This document shows positions 36,353 through 47,039 of a stretch of 50,906 nt of DNA, in pieces. How positions within the stretch are numbered: position 1 is the stretch's first letter; every line of letters starts with the position of its first letter. The DNA comes from Euprymna scolopes (taxonomy: Eukaryota; Mollusca; Cephalopoda; Sepiida; Sepiolidae): NCBI GenBank assembly GCA_024364805.1, contig CM044500.1:104504243-104555148 (forward strand). Direction: 5' to 3'. A program made the position numbers and the translations under genes. The notes under the pieces are model-generated. The model was not told the origin of the DNA. It ran no database searches and worked only from the letters and a program-made list of their open reading frames with translations.

Positions 36353-37497
36353 CTTTGGTACATTTTCCAAAATACATTCATCCAGGTGATCCATAAGTTG
36401 TTCCGAGGTAATCAATTCCAAGCCAGACTCAAGAGTTACCCGCCCTTGTAACAACAAGACATTCATGATGGCAAGCAGAGGACAAGGACCATTTTCATTT
36501 TGCGTGATGACAGGAATCTTTTTGGACTTAAAATGAATCCACTTTAGATGGTATATACTCAGTACAGATGAGGAGGAGGAGGAGGATGCGCCATCTTTGG
36601 TCACTTTCAACGAAGCAGCACCAGCATCATTGTCAGTGGGTCCGAGGGAAGCTATATCGACAACTTCCAAATCCCTATCAGATGGAATACTCAGAGAATC
36701 CGATGGCGTCACATCCTGTGAATCACTATCACTACGCTTAGAAGAGTGTTCATCCATGTCCCTGTTGACATTATCACTCAGAGACAAGGTTGCCATTTTA
36801 ACAGTGATGGCGGCGTCTTGGTCTGCTTTTTTAGGCACTTCAGATCTGGCACTTGATAAATTGGTCAACTCTGGACTACCTTTCGACAGTATGGAACTAT
36901 CGGCAATGTTATCCTGACCTTGAACACACTGTTGATTTGTAGGTTTATTGTTACTACCACTACTACTACAAGCAATAGGTTTTGCAGTTTGGCTAGCACC
37001 TTCAAGATCTTTATTTGGAAATCTCTTCGAAGAATCATCTGCAGAACTCTGAACAGTTTGTGTTGGAGCAGTTACAGTAATTCTGCTCGAATCAGTTTTT
37101 TCTAAAGGCTGTTTCAAAGGTGAAGCACTAATAGTACCAGAGTCAACACATTGTAGTTGACTTCCAGCACTTTCTATACTACTGTTTGTGGAAGGTTTCA
37201 TGATGTCAGATGAATCTGAACTGTTTTTAACCAGTTTAGATTGAGGAGGAGGGGACAGAGTTGACTGCAATGTGGACCCAGGGACAGTGTCGCTAGTTTT
37301 TCCTGAGGGTTCGTTCGCTAAAGGTAATGTATTTTCATTGTTCTGGGTGAGCAAATCGTTTTTATGAAGTTCATTTAAAGGATTATCCAAAGCAGGAGTA
37401 GGCTGCAGAGACGCAGAAGATTTCACTGGTGACGATTCTGGGTTGTTTTGTGAGGCGACTTGGTTAAGGCTTCTTCCATCATTATTGGTAATTTTAA
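36353..37497 (-). CDS. MINDY2: MINDY-1/2 family deubiquitinase, internal exon (N-terminal region and catalytic Cys)
   Basis: Members of this family are cysteine proteases that trim Lys48-linked polyubiquitin chains. The exon follows a pyrimidine-rich tract and ttttag acceptor, starts with two bases finishing a codon, encodes 381 codons, and ends in phase 0 at AAG|gtgaga. About the first 310 residues are a low-complexity Ser/Thr/Asn/Gln-rich region, probably disordered, with a Ser run encoded by a short TCC repeat. The catalytic domain then begins (YHLKWIHFKSKKIPVITQ), followed by NGPCPLLAIMNVLLLQ. The Cys codon at 36484-36482 is the expected nucleophile. Wording such as QNENGPCPLLA and ITSEQLMDHL is nearer to vertebrate MINDY2 than MINDY1 from memory. 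The reading frame stays open upstream to an ATG at 37567, but that stretch overlaps the pyrimidine tract and I take it as intron. The true start exon was not found. Confidence 0.9.
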
Positions 37498-38350
37498 CTA
37501 AAATTAAAAGAAAAAGAAAAAATAAGTGAATTTTACAAAATTGGCTATGGAGTAATACAGTTTCCAAAGCAGAGAACTAAATATATGGAAATTACATAAT
37601 ACTTAATTAAAACTAACTGCACTTCTGGAAAATCAATGATAATATATAAGTAGTTAGGTAATGATAATAATATTACTATATTTATCATTAATTAAAATAT
37701 AAAATATTAATTTACTATGTTTTACTATAGCTGTATCTACCTGGCAATGCCCGGGGCAAAAGATTAACTTGCTTATGAAGAAGCAGAAATTAATTTTGAT
37801 GATTTTAATTTTATAAGCAGACTATTTTGTGAAATGAAATTTTTTTAAAAATTTATTTTTAGTCTGTGATGCTAATCAATTAAGAGTAAAGAACAATATA
37901 TAATCAATATGTGCAAGTGAAAAGCACAAATGCTTGAAGTAATATTAATATATATTTTTACATTTCTATTTTTGAAGAACTGAAGAGAGAGAACTTTGTA
38001 TAATCGCACATAATATTCTGTCTTGGTGCGTACAGAAAAATATCTCCACTCTAGTAGATTTTTTTTAGCTGGATTAAAAAACAAAAACAAATAAAAAACA
38101 TTAAGCGAAATAAACTATTTGTGCTAATAACAGTAGGGTGAAGGGGAAAAAAATCCAAGCATCACTAAGTCAGTCAGATTGCTATTTAAGCTTGACTTTG
38201 AAAATCCAACAAAATAAATTTGTTAGATGTCTAAGGTTTTTAATAAAAATTCACATGCAGTAAAGTTTTTTTTTTATCAGAAATAACATTTTTTGATTAA
38301 AAATGAATGACTGAACAAAATGTTATTTGCATGCTTTTGTTTCTTCTAAT

Positions 38351-38352
<2 letters not shown>
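37498..38352. other. Upstream intron or flank of MINDY2
   Basis: It contains the pyrimidine-rich acceptor tract (37500-37520) and a gcgttgcccgg-like head near 37735 (ctggcaatgcccggggc). No upstream exon recognised. Confidence 0.5.
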
Positions 38353-38411
<59 letters not shown>

Positions 38412-40300
38412 GAGGAATCACCACTTATCAAGGCTCGGAGGCCACTCGAGGATAAGGGTTAATGGGTATACATTAGTCAATGTGATTATGGTGTAGCAAA
38501 CATAAGTAGTGGGAATTTTGTAAATTGGATTACTTAGGGGGGTCATCAAGAACTTGTTTACGTTGGACTTTAAGACAATCAGATTGTAGTCAGGCAATCG
38601 GAAGAGAGTTCCACAGGTGTGCAGTTCTAAGAGATGCTTTGTTCATGGAATTTGCATTTAGGTTTAGGCACAGGTAAAGAGTGTAGGAAATTATTGATAG
38701 TGGTTTTGGCTAGACGTGACCATAGATTGAAACTCAGCTGAGCATTTGTCATGAAAATAACGATAAAGCAGACAGGCTCGCAATTTCTCTTCTGTGGGAA
38801 AGAGGTTGCAGGGAAGAGAAAAGGGCATCCCCCACTAAGCTACGAAGTCTATTTTGAACTCTGTCAAAGCAGGATAAGCTGCTTCTAGCAGCTCCTGCCT
38901 AGATGTGGCAACAGTACTCCATCCTTGGTTGTACCTGGCTTTTATATAGGTAAAGTACTGCATCAGGAGTGAGATATCTTCTGGAGCGGTAGAAGGATCC
39001 CAATATTTTTCCAGCAACCTTGGCAATGGATTTGATATACATGTTCCATTTCAGGTCAGGAGTAAAAGTCAAGCCCAGAAGCTTGTCAAAACAGAGCCAC
39101 CCCAAGACAAGAGCCATTCACTTCAACCAATGCCAGATTAGCATCAGAGCATAGATGGTGTAGAGATAGAAGCTTGGTTTTAGATGCATTACAAGTAACC
39201 AACCACCTCTTTCCCCATTGTACCACATGCTTAAGATCAGAGGAGAGAGAATCAGAGAAAACTTGGTCGTTTATGATCTTTGATGTGCTATCATAGATTG
39301 TTGTGTCATCAGCATAAATGTCTACGAATGATGTAAGGATGTGATTTGGAAGATCATTTATGTAGATCAGGAAGAGAGTTGGGCCCAGGATGGATCCCTG
39401 AAGGACTCCAGCATTAATACTGAGAGTTTCTGATTTCTTCCCATCAACCACTACTCTTATCAACCCATCAGAGAGAAATGATTTAATAATGGAGAAGACA
39501 TTTCCAGCTATACCATAGCTGGAGATCTTGTGAAGTAGTCATTTATGTCATACCTTATCAAAAGTCTTTGATATGTCAAGAGCAATTGCCCTTGAGAGGA
39601 AGCCTCTGTTGAGAGCTTTGTTAATCCTATGAAATATAACTAAGCACGTCTGCTGTAGATCTAGCAGAACGGAAACCATATTGCACGTCACTAAGAAGGT
39701 TGTTTTTGCTAAGATGGTTGACTACTTCTCTATTTAACATGGATTCCAGCAGCTTACTCATGATTCACAGGAGACATGAGAATATCCAAGGTGTTGGGAA
39801 GCATTTCTCCTTAAGACAATGCTTAAATAACTTTGTAAGTATGGGCGCTAGTTCTGGTTGAAGCTTTTTGAGCACTATAATTGGAATGTCGTCAGAGCCA
39901 GTTGCTTTACTGGAATCAAGCTTTTTGATTAGCTTGGCAACATCACTTACAGATATTTGTATGTTGCATAGCGTGTTTTCAGATACACGAGGAAATATTG
40001 GGGGTTGGCGGTCTTGGTCATAAAAGGTAGAATTAGCTGCAAAGATCTAGGCAAAGAGTTTGGCTTTGTCTGATGCTGACGAGATTACCTCGGGTCCATT
40101 GATTATAGTTGGGATAGAGCATGCACTTCTGTTCAGGATTCTGTTTGCTATTTGCCAAAACTGATGGGACCCTAGCTGCTGCTTAGCAACTTTGGACTAG
40201 ACAGACTAAGCATACAACTCTCACATTCTTTATTACTTTTTTACAGAGGTTGCTGGCGGACCTGAAAGCGGCTTCAGTTTCAGAATCGATATTGATAATA
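38353..40300 (-). mobile_element. LINE family A copy with a 54-base poly-A tail
   Basis: On the plus strand a T-run of 54 (38353-38406) is followed by the tail caccacttatcaaggctcgg. Minus-strand coding pieces are the thumb (YRSRRYLTPDAVLYLYKSQV, QPRMEYCCHI) and the RT core: GVLQGSILGPTLFLIYINDL, IYADDTTIYDS, VVQWGKRWLVTCNASKTKLL. Further upstream come SRAIALDIS-type and linker sequence to about 40300. It is 5'-truncated and lacks the endonuclease. The frame is interrupted only a few times, so this is one of the younger copies. Confidence 0.88.
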
Positions 40301-40314
40301 TGATGCAAGATGCA

Positions 40315-40560
40315 GTTTCTTTCTACAAACTTCCTATCTAGAAATACACTACCACTTGACTACTTCCCTGCAGATTATAACAGGATTTGCTTTGAATCCA
40401 ATGTCAACAAATATTTGTCATATACTGTTCCCATAAATAATCAAATTGTGTCCATTCCATTCATTACTTTCAATCCTCTTATAATATTCATCATTCAACT
40501 GAACATCTACTCCTTATAAGCTTTATCCGTAAATAAGTTTTAGCCTTTATAAAGCATGAC
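40315..40560 (+). mobile_element. LINE family A 3' fragment, plus strand
   Basis: It encodes a terminal block (TLPLDYFPADYN, FESNVNKYLS), then a diverged tail that becomes the left arm of the 40.5-kb palindrome. It lies head to head with the 38.4-40.3 kb copy. Confidence 0.65.
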
Positions 40561-40654
40561 TCATTAGCTATATATATATATATATATATATATAGCTAAT
40601 GAGTCATGCTTTATAAAGGCTAAAACTGATTTACGGATAAAGCTATATTACGGA
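40519..40654. repeat. Near-perfect palindrome around a TA repeat
   Basis: The left arm (from agctttatccgtaaat, 40519) and right arm (to atttacggataaagct, about 40645) match over about 51 bp with one difference. Between them is a TA repeat (about 40570-40594). A second short TA repeat follows at 40660-40677. Confidence 0.85.
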
Positions 40655-40680
40655 TAGCTATATATATATATATATAGCTT

Positions 40681-40910
40681 AATCAGTACCAGATGGGTGA
40701 CTATTTGGTAATACTAGGTGTTGTATGTGGGAGGATGTTGATCCCCCCTTTGGAAGAACTGCAAAAAACTAACACCGTCATGTCCTCTGACTGGAATATA
40801 TACACGACTGGGGACTGCTTGTGAACTTGATATTCACATGAAACTTCCTCCTTTGAGGGAAGCTGGTTCAACCCGCCTAGGGTGAATGCCACTGGCCTTT
40901 ATAACATTAG
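40681..40910 (+). mobile_element. 5S rRNA-derived SINE fragment
   Basis: The first 50 bases (agtaccagatgggtgact, then ggtaatactaggtgttgta) match the 3' half of eukaryotic 5S rRNA (agtacttggatgggtgacc..ggaataccgggtgctgta). A non-5S body follows. The start is cut at a TA repeat, so the A-box region is missing. Best read as a SINE3-type element or a 5S pseudogene. Confidence 0.65.
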
Positions 40911-40959
40911 TTTATGCATCCACATAAAATTTTATGTAAATATTTGCAGTATTGACTTT

Positions 40960-41650
40960 GACAGTGTTCGATATGCAAATACAGCTAGGTAGTAAGTTTT
41001 GAAAATATGTATTGCAATTAAGTTACACAGAATTTACTGTGTTTCATCCTCGAGAGGATTCGTCAGCCTATTACATGGAATTGGTGTTGCTTTATATTTT
41101 TATACATCTCCATGGTACTGGATTTGCTAGTCAGCCAATCAGATTCTTAGTTATTCCTACATCCATTTATTGTAGCCAATGAGCATGCACACCTGTTTCT
41201 TTGTTTTTTTAGCAAAGATTTACCCTTTTCTATGCGATTGGAAATTACTTAGTTTTAATTTGAATGTTTTTTTTTATACTAACATTTTATTTTATACTAG
41301 AGTATTTGCTTACATATTTTTTATTTATTATTAGGATTATCATTTTTGTTATTGTTGATATTTGTTAATCATTTTTTTTCCATTATCCTAAGGTTATCTT
41401 TATTTTGTGTATACATATGTTTGCTATTTCACTCTTGCAGTTTAAATTTTGAGGTTCTTTAAAGTTTAGGATAGCTAATTTCTCATTCAAACATAGTGTA
41501 CATGGGTCGTCTAGGCTTCTACATGTGCTGGCTTGCCGTGCTATTTTCCACTCTGCTATCAGTGATTGTCCACCTTCTTTGAGCTTCCAGTAGTGGTTCA
41601 CTAATACTTTTTCATTTCACATTTTGCACATTTGAATGTACTTCTGTGGT
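40960..41650 (-). mobile_element. Penelope-like element 3' end with GIY-YIG-type C-terminus
   Basis: The minus-strand frame at 41601-41383 begins NHYWKLKEGGQSLIAEWKI and continues with DDPCTLCLNEKLAIL. It matches the zinc-binding end of the Penelope-like GIY-YIG endonuclease (canonical YIWKLK, KRCNLCL.EK). An AT-rich 3' UTR follows, then the hammerhead candidate, as known for this family, whose terminal repeats carry hammerhead ribozymes. RT and the rest of the endonuclease are missing. The upper edge abuts a TA repeat at 41663-41701. Confidence 0.8.
41015..41072 (-). ncRNA. Hammerhead ribozyme candidate in the Penelope-like element
   Basis: Read on the minus strand: ctgacga core (41066-41060), stem II atcct/aggat with a ctcg loop, gaaa (41045-41042), stem III cacag/ctgtg with a 6-base loop, then TA as the U16.1-H17 pair. 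Every conserved core position fits the consensus. Stem I pairs poorly, so activity is uncertain. Confidence 0.6.
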
Positions 41651-41661
41651 CGTAGTAGCTG

Positions 41662-41701
<40 letters not shown>

Positions 41702-41707
<6 letters not shown>

Positions 41708-43007
41708 TTTTTTTTTTTTTTATTATAGAAGATTGATGCATTTTCGGTTACAGACAAAAATCTCTTATCTTAACAAGAGTTAAACCACCCAACAAATGTA
41801 ATATTCAGTTTGGTAATAAAATTCTACTCAAGCTTAATTTCTTTAAGAGGAAAAGTTTTTTGTCTGGAGATTGTGAAAAAGATTTGAATATTGAGCAAAG
41901 AAAGTATCAACTTTTCTCTTCTTCACTCAAGATCCACAAAATAAAAATAAGATTAAAAACGACTGGCAAAGATTCAATTCTTATACAAATGATTTTTTTT
42001 ATATTTAGGAAATGTTTTATTCAAGAAACCGAATGTCTCCCAAAGTAACAATCAATAAGATTAGTCTTGCAAAATGAAGACTGAATGTATAATCCCCCAA
42101 AAGTATCTAAAATAAAAATCAGAAAAGTCTATAAAATATACAAAAATGACAGTCAACCAAAAATAAAAAAGAAATGTTGAAAACTCAACTCTTACCACTG
42201 TTACTAATGTCAACAGTAGTGGAAACAAGTTAAATCACAAAAAACGAAAAATAAATAAAATTAGAAAAAACAAACTTTTTTTCAAATTATTACCAAATAC
42301 AAAAATAAATGAATTCACAATAATTAAAGAAAAGTTCTGCATTTCTTAATATTCTATTTTTCTTTTTAACATCAAATGTTAAAAACTTATTTTTAAAATG
42401 TTACCACATTGCTTTCTTTGTTTCGATACATTTTGGGTTTTCCATGTTTAATTTCATTCTAAAAAAAATAATTTTTAGGTAACTAAGGAACTAAAAATTC
42501 TGAAACACAGGGGGGAAAAAAACAAACAAAAAAAAGCTCTTGTATTTTATGTACCTACCCAACACTTCCCAGGTTGCAATGGTAATTTTTTAATAATTCT
42601 TATTTCCCTATTTTTTATAATTATACAGAAAAAGAAATTTTTGTTGTACGGAAGACAATTCTCGCTATTCTACAATGAAAATTAAAAGTTATTTACTTTG
42701 CACAATTTTATGTTTGCATGAATAGGTAAAAATATTTCATCATATTAATTGACTAAGTCAGATTAACTAATTTCAAAAATAATTGTAGCAAAATGTCATT
42801 CTATAAGATGGCACAGCAATAACTAATTAATCAGCTAATCAGGTACTTTAGTCTAATTTTGAAAATTTAAAATTAATATAAGTTCTGTTTATGATATGAC
42901 AAACCTCAGTTTCCATTTTCTTGCAAGTTTGAACCTAGGATTCCTAACAAAAAACTTTGAAATAATTTTTATTCAAAATTCTTTTTTCCAAGAGAATCTT
43001 TAATTTA
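41702..43007. other. AT-rich stretch, no gene
   Basis: Very A-rich. Short frames only, none with family resemblance. Confidence 0.45.
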
Positions 43008-43240
43008 TAAGGGTCGTTCCAAAAGTAAAGCCTATTTTTTTAACTCAAAAATTAAAACATTGAAAAGATTTTAACAGACGTCGATTTCTTAGAGTCTCAC
43101 ATTGTCAATATCTGCAACATGGATGAAACTTTCAGATCATGAATCCATAAGTTCAGTCATCATAATACAATTTGTAACCCCCCCCCGATCCAAACAGGCG
43201 GAATAAAAAAAATAGGAGGCATTACTTTTAATATCCCTCG
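43008..43240. mobile_element. mariner-type MITE
   Basis: The left end (taagggtcgttccaaaagta) and the complement of the right end (cgagggatattaaaagtaat) are diverged copies of a mariner terminal repeat, each followed by g.cTcctattttttt-like sequence. A TA dinucleotide flanks both ends (43006-43007 and 43241-43242). The 233-bp interior has no coding capacity. Confidence 0.75.
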
Positions 43241-45380
43241 TATATATGTTGTTATGAATATGTAAAACACAATTGTATGTCTTCACATATGACAAATATT
43301 AAGTATGAATCACTGGATTCTTGAGAGAGAGAGAGCAGAGCAAAGCAGAGAATATGGGACAATATAGGATTCATAAATGACCAGTAAAATTTAGAATTTA
43401 ATATAGTGTTTATTTACATGCAAAAAAAAAAAAAAAGTGATAGGACAATCAAGTGAAAAGCTAATGAAAGGATAACGAAGACCTTGATTTGTGAAAGGCT
43501 TTACTAACTGATGGTGGTCCTGAAAAAGCAATCAATATGGAAATAAAAATATTTGAATACAAAATGTTCCTTTGTACACAACAATTCTCTTATGAATATA
43601 AATGGTTCGGTCAGAGTTTTGTTTTTTTGCAGGTATATGGAAGATTCATGTCAGCAAGTCTATGTAGTTCCGTCAATCATTGCTGTAAGCATAATATAAT
43701 CGATGAAAATTCAATGAATATTGTTCTTCCTGTTTTTTTTCATCTTTCATCAATGTAGCTTGTCAGAAATTCAAAGGATAGTCCTTTTCTTTACAAAGCT
43801 GGCAGAGTTTGTCACAGAGTTGAAATATATCAGGATTCAATTTTGAAAATTTATTAATCATTTTTTTTTTTTTTTTCATTAAATGATTAAAACCATTTTT
43901 TCTTTCTTTTTTTGTTGGAGGTGGGGGTGGAAGAGATGAAACTTCCGTAGTAAAAACAACATATTCAGACAAGATTAAGTGCTTTTTTTTTTTCTTTTCA
44001 TTTTATTGATGGTATTAACTTGAGGAGCCAGCCACTTGTGGAGAAGAAATGTACATGTCCAATGTTGATGGTTGGTGTGAAATCTGAATTGCTGTGTAGC
44101 AGGGTTGGTATGTGTTTTTAATAGAGGAATTTGGTTACATCTTTGAAAATATTATTACATAAGTTTAATTTGAAATTTTAGAAAACCAAATAATGTTATA
44201 ATTTTTTTAAATAAAATTGTTAAAATCATTTTTTTTTTGTTTCTGAGACTTTCCTTATAAAAAACGGAATTATTTGATATTTTTTTCTTCTGATAACAGT
44301 AAGACTTTACCACAAAATTTCATTGTGCCAAGAATCCATGATTTCATGTCCTTGACACCAAGTAAACTCTGAAAAAAGATATTTTTATTTTGCTGTAAAG
44401 AGAAAAATCACATTTTTACCCCGCAAGAGGGATAACAGAAAAGCTAACTTCATCGAAACTTGATAGTACAATGCATGAATTATAATAAATTCACCTGCTA
44501 TCTCTATTTTAATGATGGAATCACTCGATCATTGAAGACAAGATTCAAAATATGCCCATTATACTCGTGCCATGTTGGATCAATATTTATATATATTATT
44601 AATTATGTGGAGGTTTCAAATATTTATGAAAACCACTTTATGTCACATTAACAGACATCCTTACCCCATCCTTTAATGATCTACATCATTCGATTCACCA
44701 CTTTTATCATTCCACCTTTACGTTTTCTGTCGTTATTTTTCACTATCTAAAACATTTCTCTACAGACGAAACGTGTATGCCAACAAATGCATAAGAAACA
44801 AATTTTAACTTATTTTGCTATTCTAAAAACAAAGAAATAAAAATGTACATATGTTTATTCTATATGAATTTATGTATGATATATAATAAAAAGATATGCT
44901 TGAAAGACAAAAGTAATAAAAGATCTGGAGCAGAAAGAAAATAACTACAGCGCACAGGAGAATTGAGATGAACTTTATTTTTCTTCTTCAGTGAACAGAC
45001 TTTTCCAATGATATGACAATGATACGAACTAGTATTACTTGATGCCATCGCAAGCAAAGTGCTTCAGTAATCCTCCACTTATATAGTAAATCTATAATCT
45101 GGGATTATATATAAGTCTTAACCATTAAAAACAGAGTTGTCTTCATATAAATGTAACATTTCATAAAATAATATACGGAATCATAATATCTCTTAAAACT
45201 GGTCATTTATTTTTGAGCATTATTTGCATAGAAAGTACCGAGAAAGTAAGCTTTCAGAATCCCAAAATTTTAAATTCACTATCTGCTAAATGCTCACTTA
45301 GGCCTTATTTAGTGACGTACCAGAACATACTTAAGCAGTTATCATTCGATTTAACTTTTATTTTGAGTTCTGGCATGTGC
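43241..45380. other. AT-rich stretch, no gene
   Basis: It contains a short ga/gca-rich patch at about 43325-43350 and several T- or A-runs. Nothing coding is supported. Confidence 0.45.
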
Positions 45381-45399
45381 TTGACAGTTAAAAAAAAAA

Positions 45400-45560
45400 A
45401 AAGACCTCAAAATTATCTTTGGCCAGGTCTTTATTTCCCTTTCTCTCAAATTGATCCATGCTTTCCTTGAACTTCTCTTGTCAACTAACCTTGCTACCTC
45501 ACATTTTCTATATTTACTAAACATTGAAGTGTCCTTAGTACAGATTTCCTATATACTGTC
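45400..45560 (-). mobile_element. Short RTE-like LINE C-terminal fragment
   Basis: The minus strand encodes VDKRSSRKAWINLRERE-like sequence, aligning with the end of the LINE at 14.55-15.23 kb; both share ggccaggtctttattt on the plus strand. Confidence 0.45.
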
Positions 45561-47039
45561 CAAATTTAATCTTCCGCCGAGGTCATCAGATCTAAGCTTG
45601 CAGCCACCAAGATCACATTCTAAGGAATCATGGCTCACCACTACAGATAGATTCATTTTTGTTTTGTACTAGGCCCAGGAGTTTGCTGTTAGCAAATTTG
45701 TGACCCTGCTGACAGGGCGATGTTTAGAATGCAACACTACTTTCCTGTTGAGGTCAGTTAGAGGACATGTTGACTAACAGTATTTCTGATCAGAAGATCT
45801 GATTAGAAGAAAAATTTCGGCAAAATAAAGAATATAGTGGAAAAGGGAAGAAATTGTTAGTCAATCAAATATCGTTTCATCAGATATAATGCTATTAAGT
45901 TTAAATTTTAGAATTTGGTTAAATTAATTCTCTCTTTCCCATTACATATACACACACTAGCTGGCGACTCAGCATTGAACGAGGATCAACAAATGTTCCA
46001 CAACTCCAAGACTTTTACTGTCATTGAAATCGGTGAAATGGCCTATTTTTCAATCAAATCAATTAATTGTTCAAGTCGAGAACCCACCACAATGCACCGG
46101 GAGGAAGCTTCATATGCCTCTCCACAGTGACTTAGTCCACAATACATTGTAGTCTACATTGCATTGTAGAGGACCTATTGATTTTATAAAATTATTTTTA
46201 TATAATGGATTGAATTAAAGTTGAAAAATCCAGTATCAAGGTTCAATTGTGGGTTCTAACACTCCCGCCGTATAAAAAAAAAACTGTTGCTTTAATACGC
46301 TTGTGCGGTGATAAACCTTCTCAAATGTTATGTTGTATAAGGGTGTTAACTTTGGTCAAAATCGGGCTATTCATTCTTTAATTGGATTTTTTCGATTATT
46401 AATTTTCAATACTTATCAGATACAAAACCTATCTAAGAACACTCAGAATACATTTGTGTGAAATTTAAAAACAGCCCAGCAAATCTCATAGGGGACAAAT
46501 TCACAAATACAGACATACAAAGTGTTTTTTATATATATAAGCAGAGATGAATACATGCAAAAGTTAAGCCCATTTCTTGCACTAATGGTTAAGTCAAAAC
46601 ATTTTCAAGTTAATTCAACTTTACACAATAAACATACCCTCTTTTTTTTTTTTTTTTTTTAACATACTGCTTATGTAATGCGAAATCAGTTGGTTTTGAA
46701 AAAGAACATTTTATTAATTAAGTTATTATTGTTAATTTAATTCAATGATAGGACTATTAAAATCAAACTATTTCTCAATGTTTTATTTCCTGGACAAATA
46801 CTTAGCATTTATGTTTTAAATGGTCCTTTCTTTAAAAGGACTGACTTGATTTTGAACAAATTGAAATCTATTTCTAAATCGTAATTAAAAAAGGCAAATT
46901 GATTTGTTATTTCTTTTGCTTCATTTATGATTACATTTTAAAGATAAATTTGTATGAAATTATCAAAATGTTAATGGTTAACTATCTATACAAATCGATG
47001 AGAAAGATTTTGGTTTTGTGTTTACACCAAAGTCATATA
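45561..47039. other. Non-coding stretch with dispersed-repeat pieces
   Basis: A gcgttg-type head near 45956 (ctagctggcgactcagcatt) starts a repeat-like block that ends near 46530 with 'acagacatacaaagtg'. An inverted motif 'acaatacattgta'/'tacattgcattgta' lies at 46140-46168. No gene. Confidence 0.4.

Noticed and set aside
36597-37105. Plus-strand open frames of 106 and 61 codons opposite the MINDY2 exon
   Set aside because: They are antisense shadows of a real coding exon with no family resemblance.
37498-37567. ATG at 37567 as the MINDY2 start
   Set aside because: The stretch is a pyrimidine-rich intron end followed by ttttag; its hydrophobic translation comes from T-runs, not from a signal peptide.
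45575-45730. Possible mitochondrial rRNA insertion (gtgaccctgctgacagggcg)
   Set aside because: Only a short vague resemblance; no extended rRNA match could be followed.
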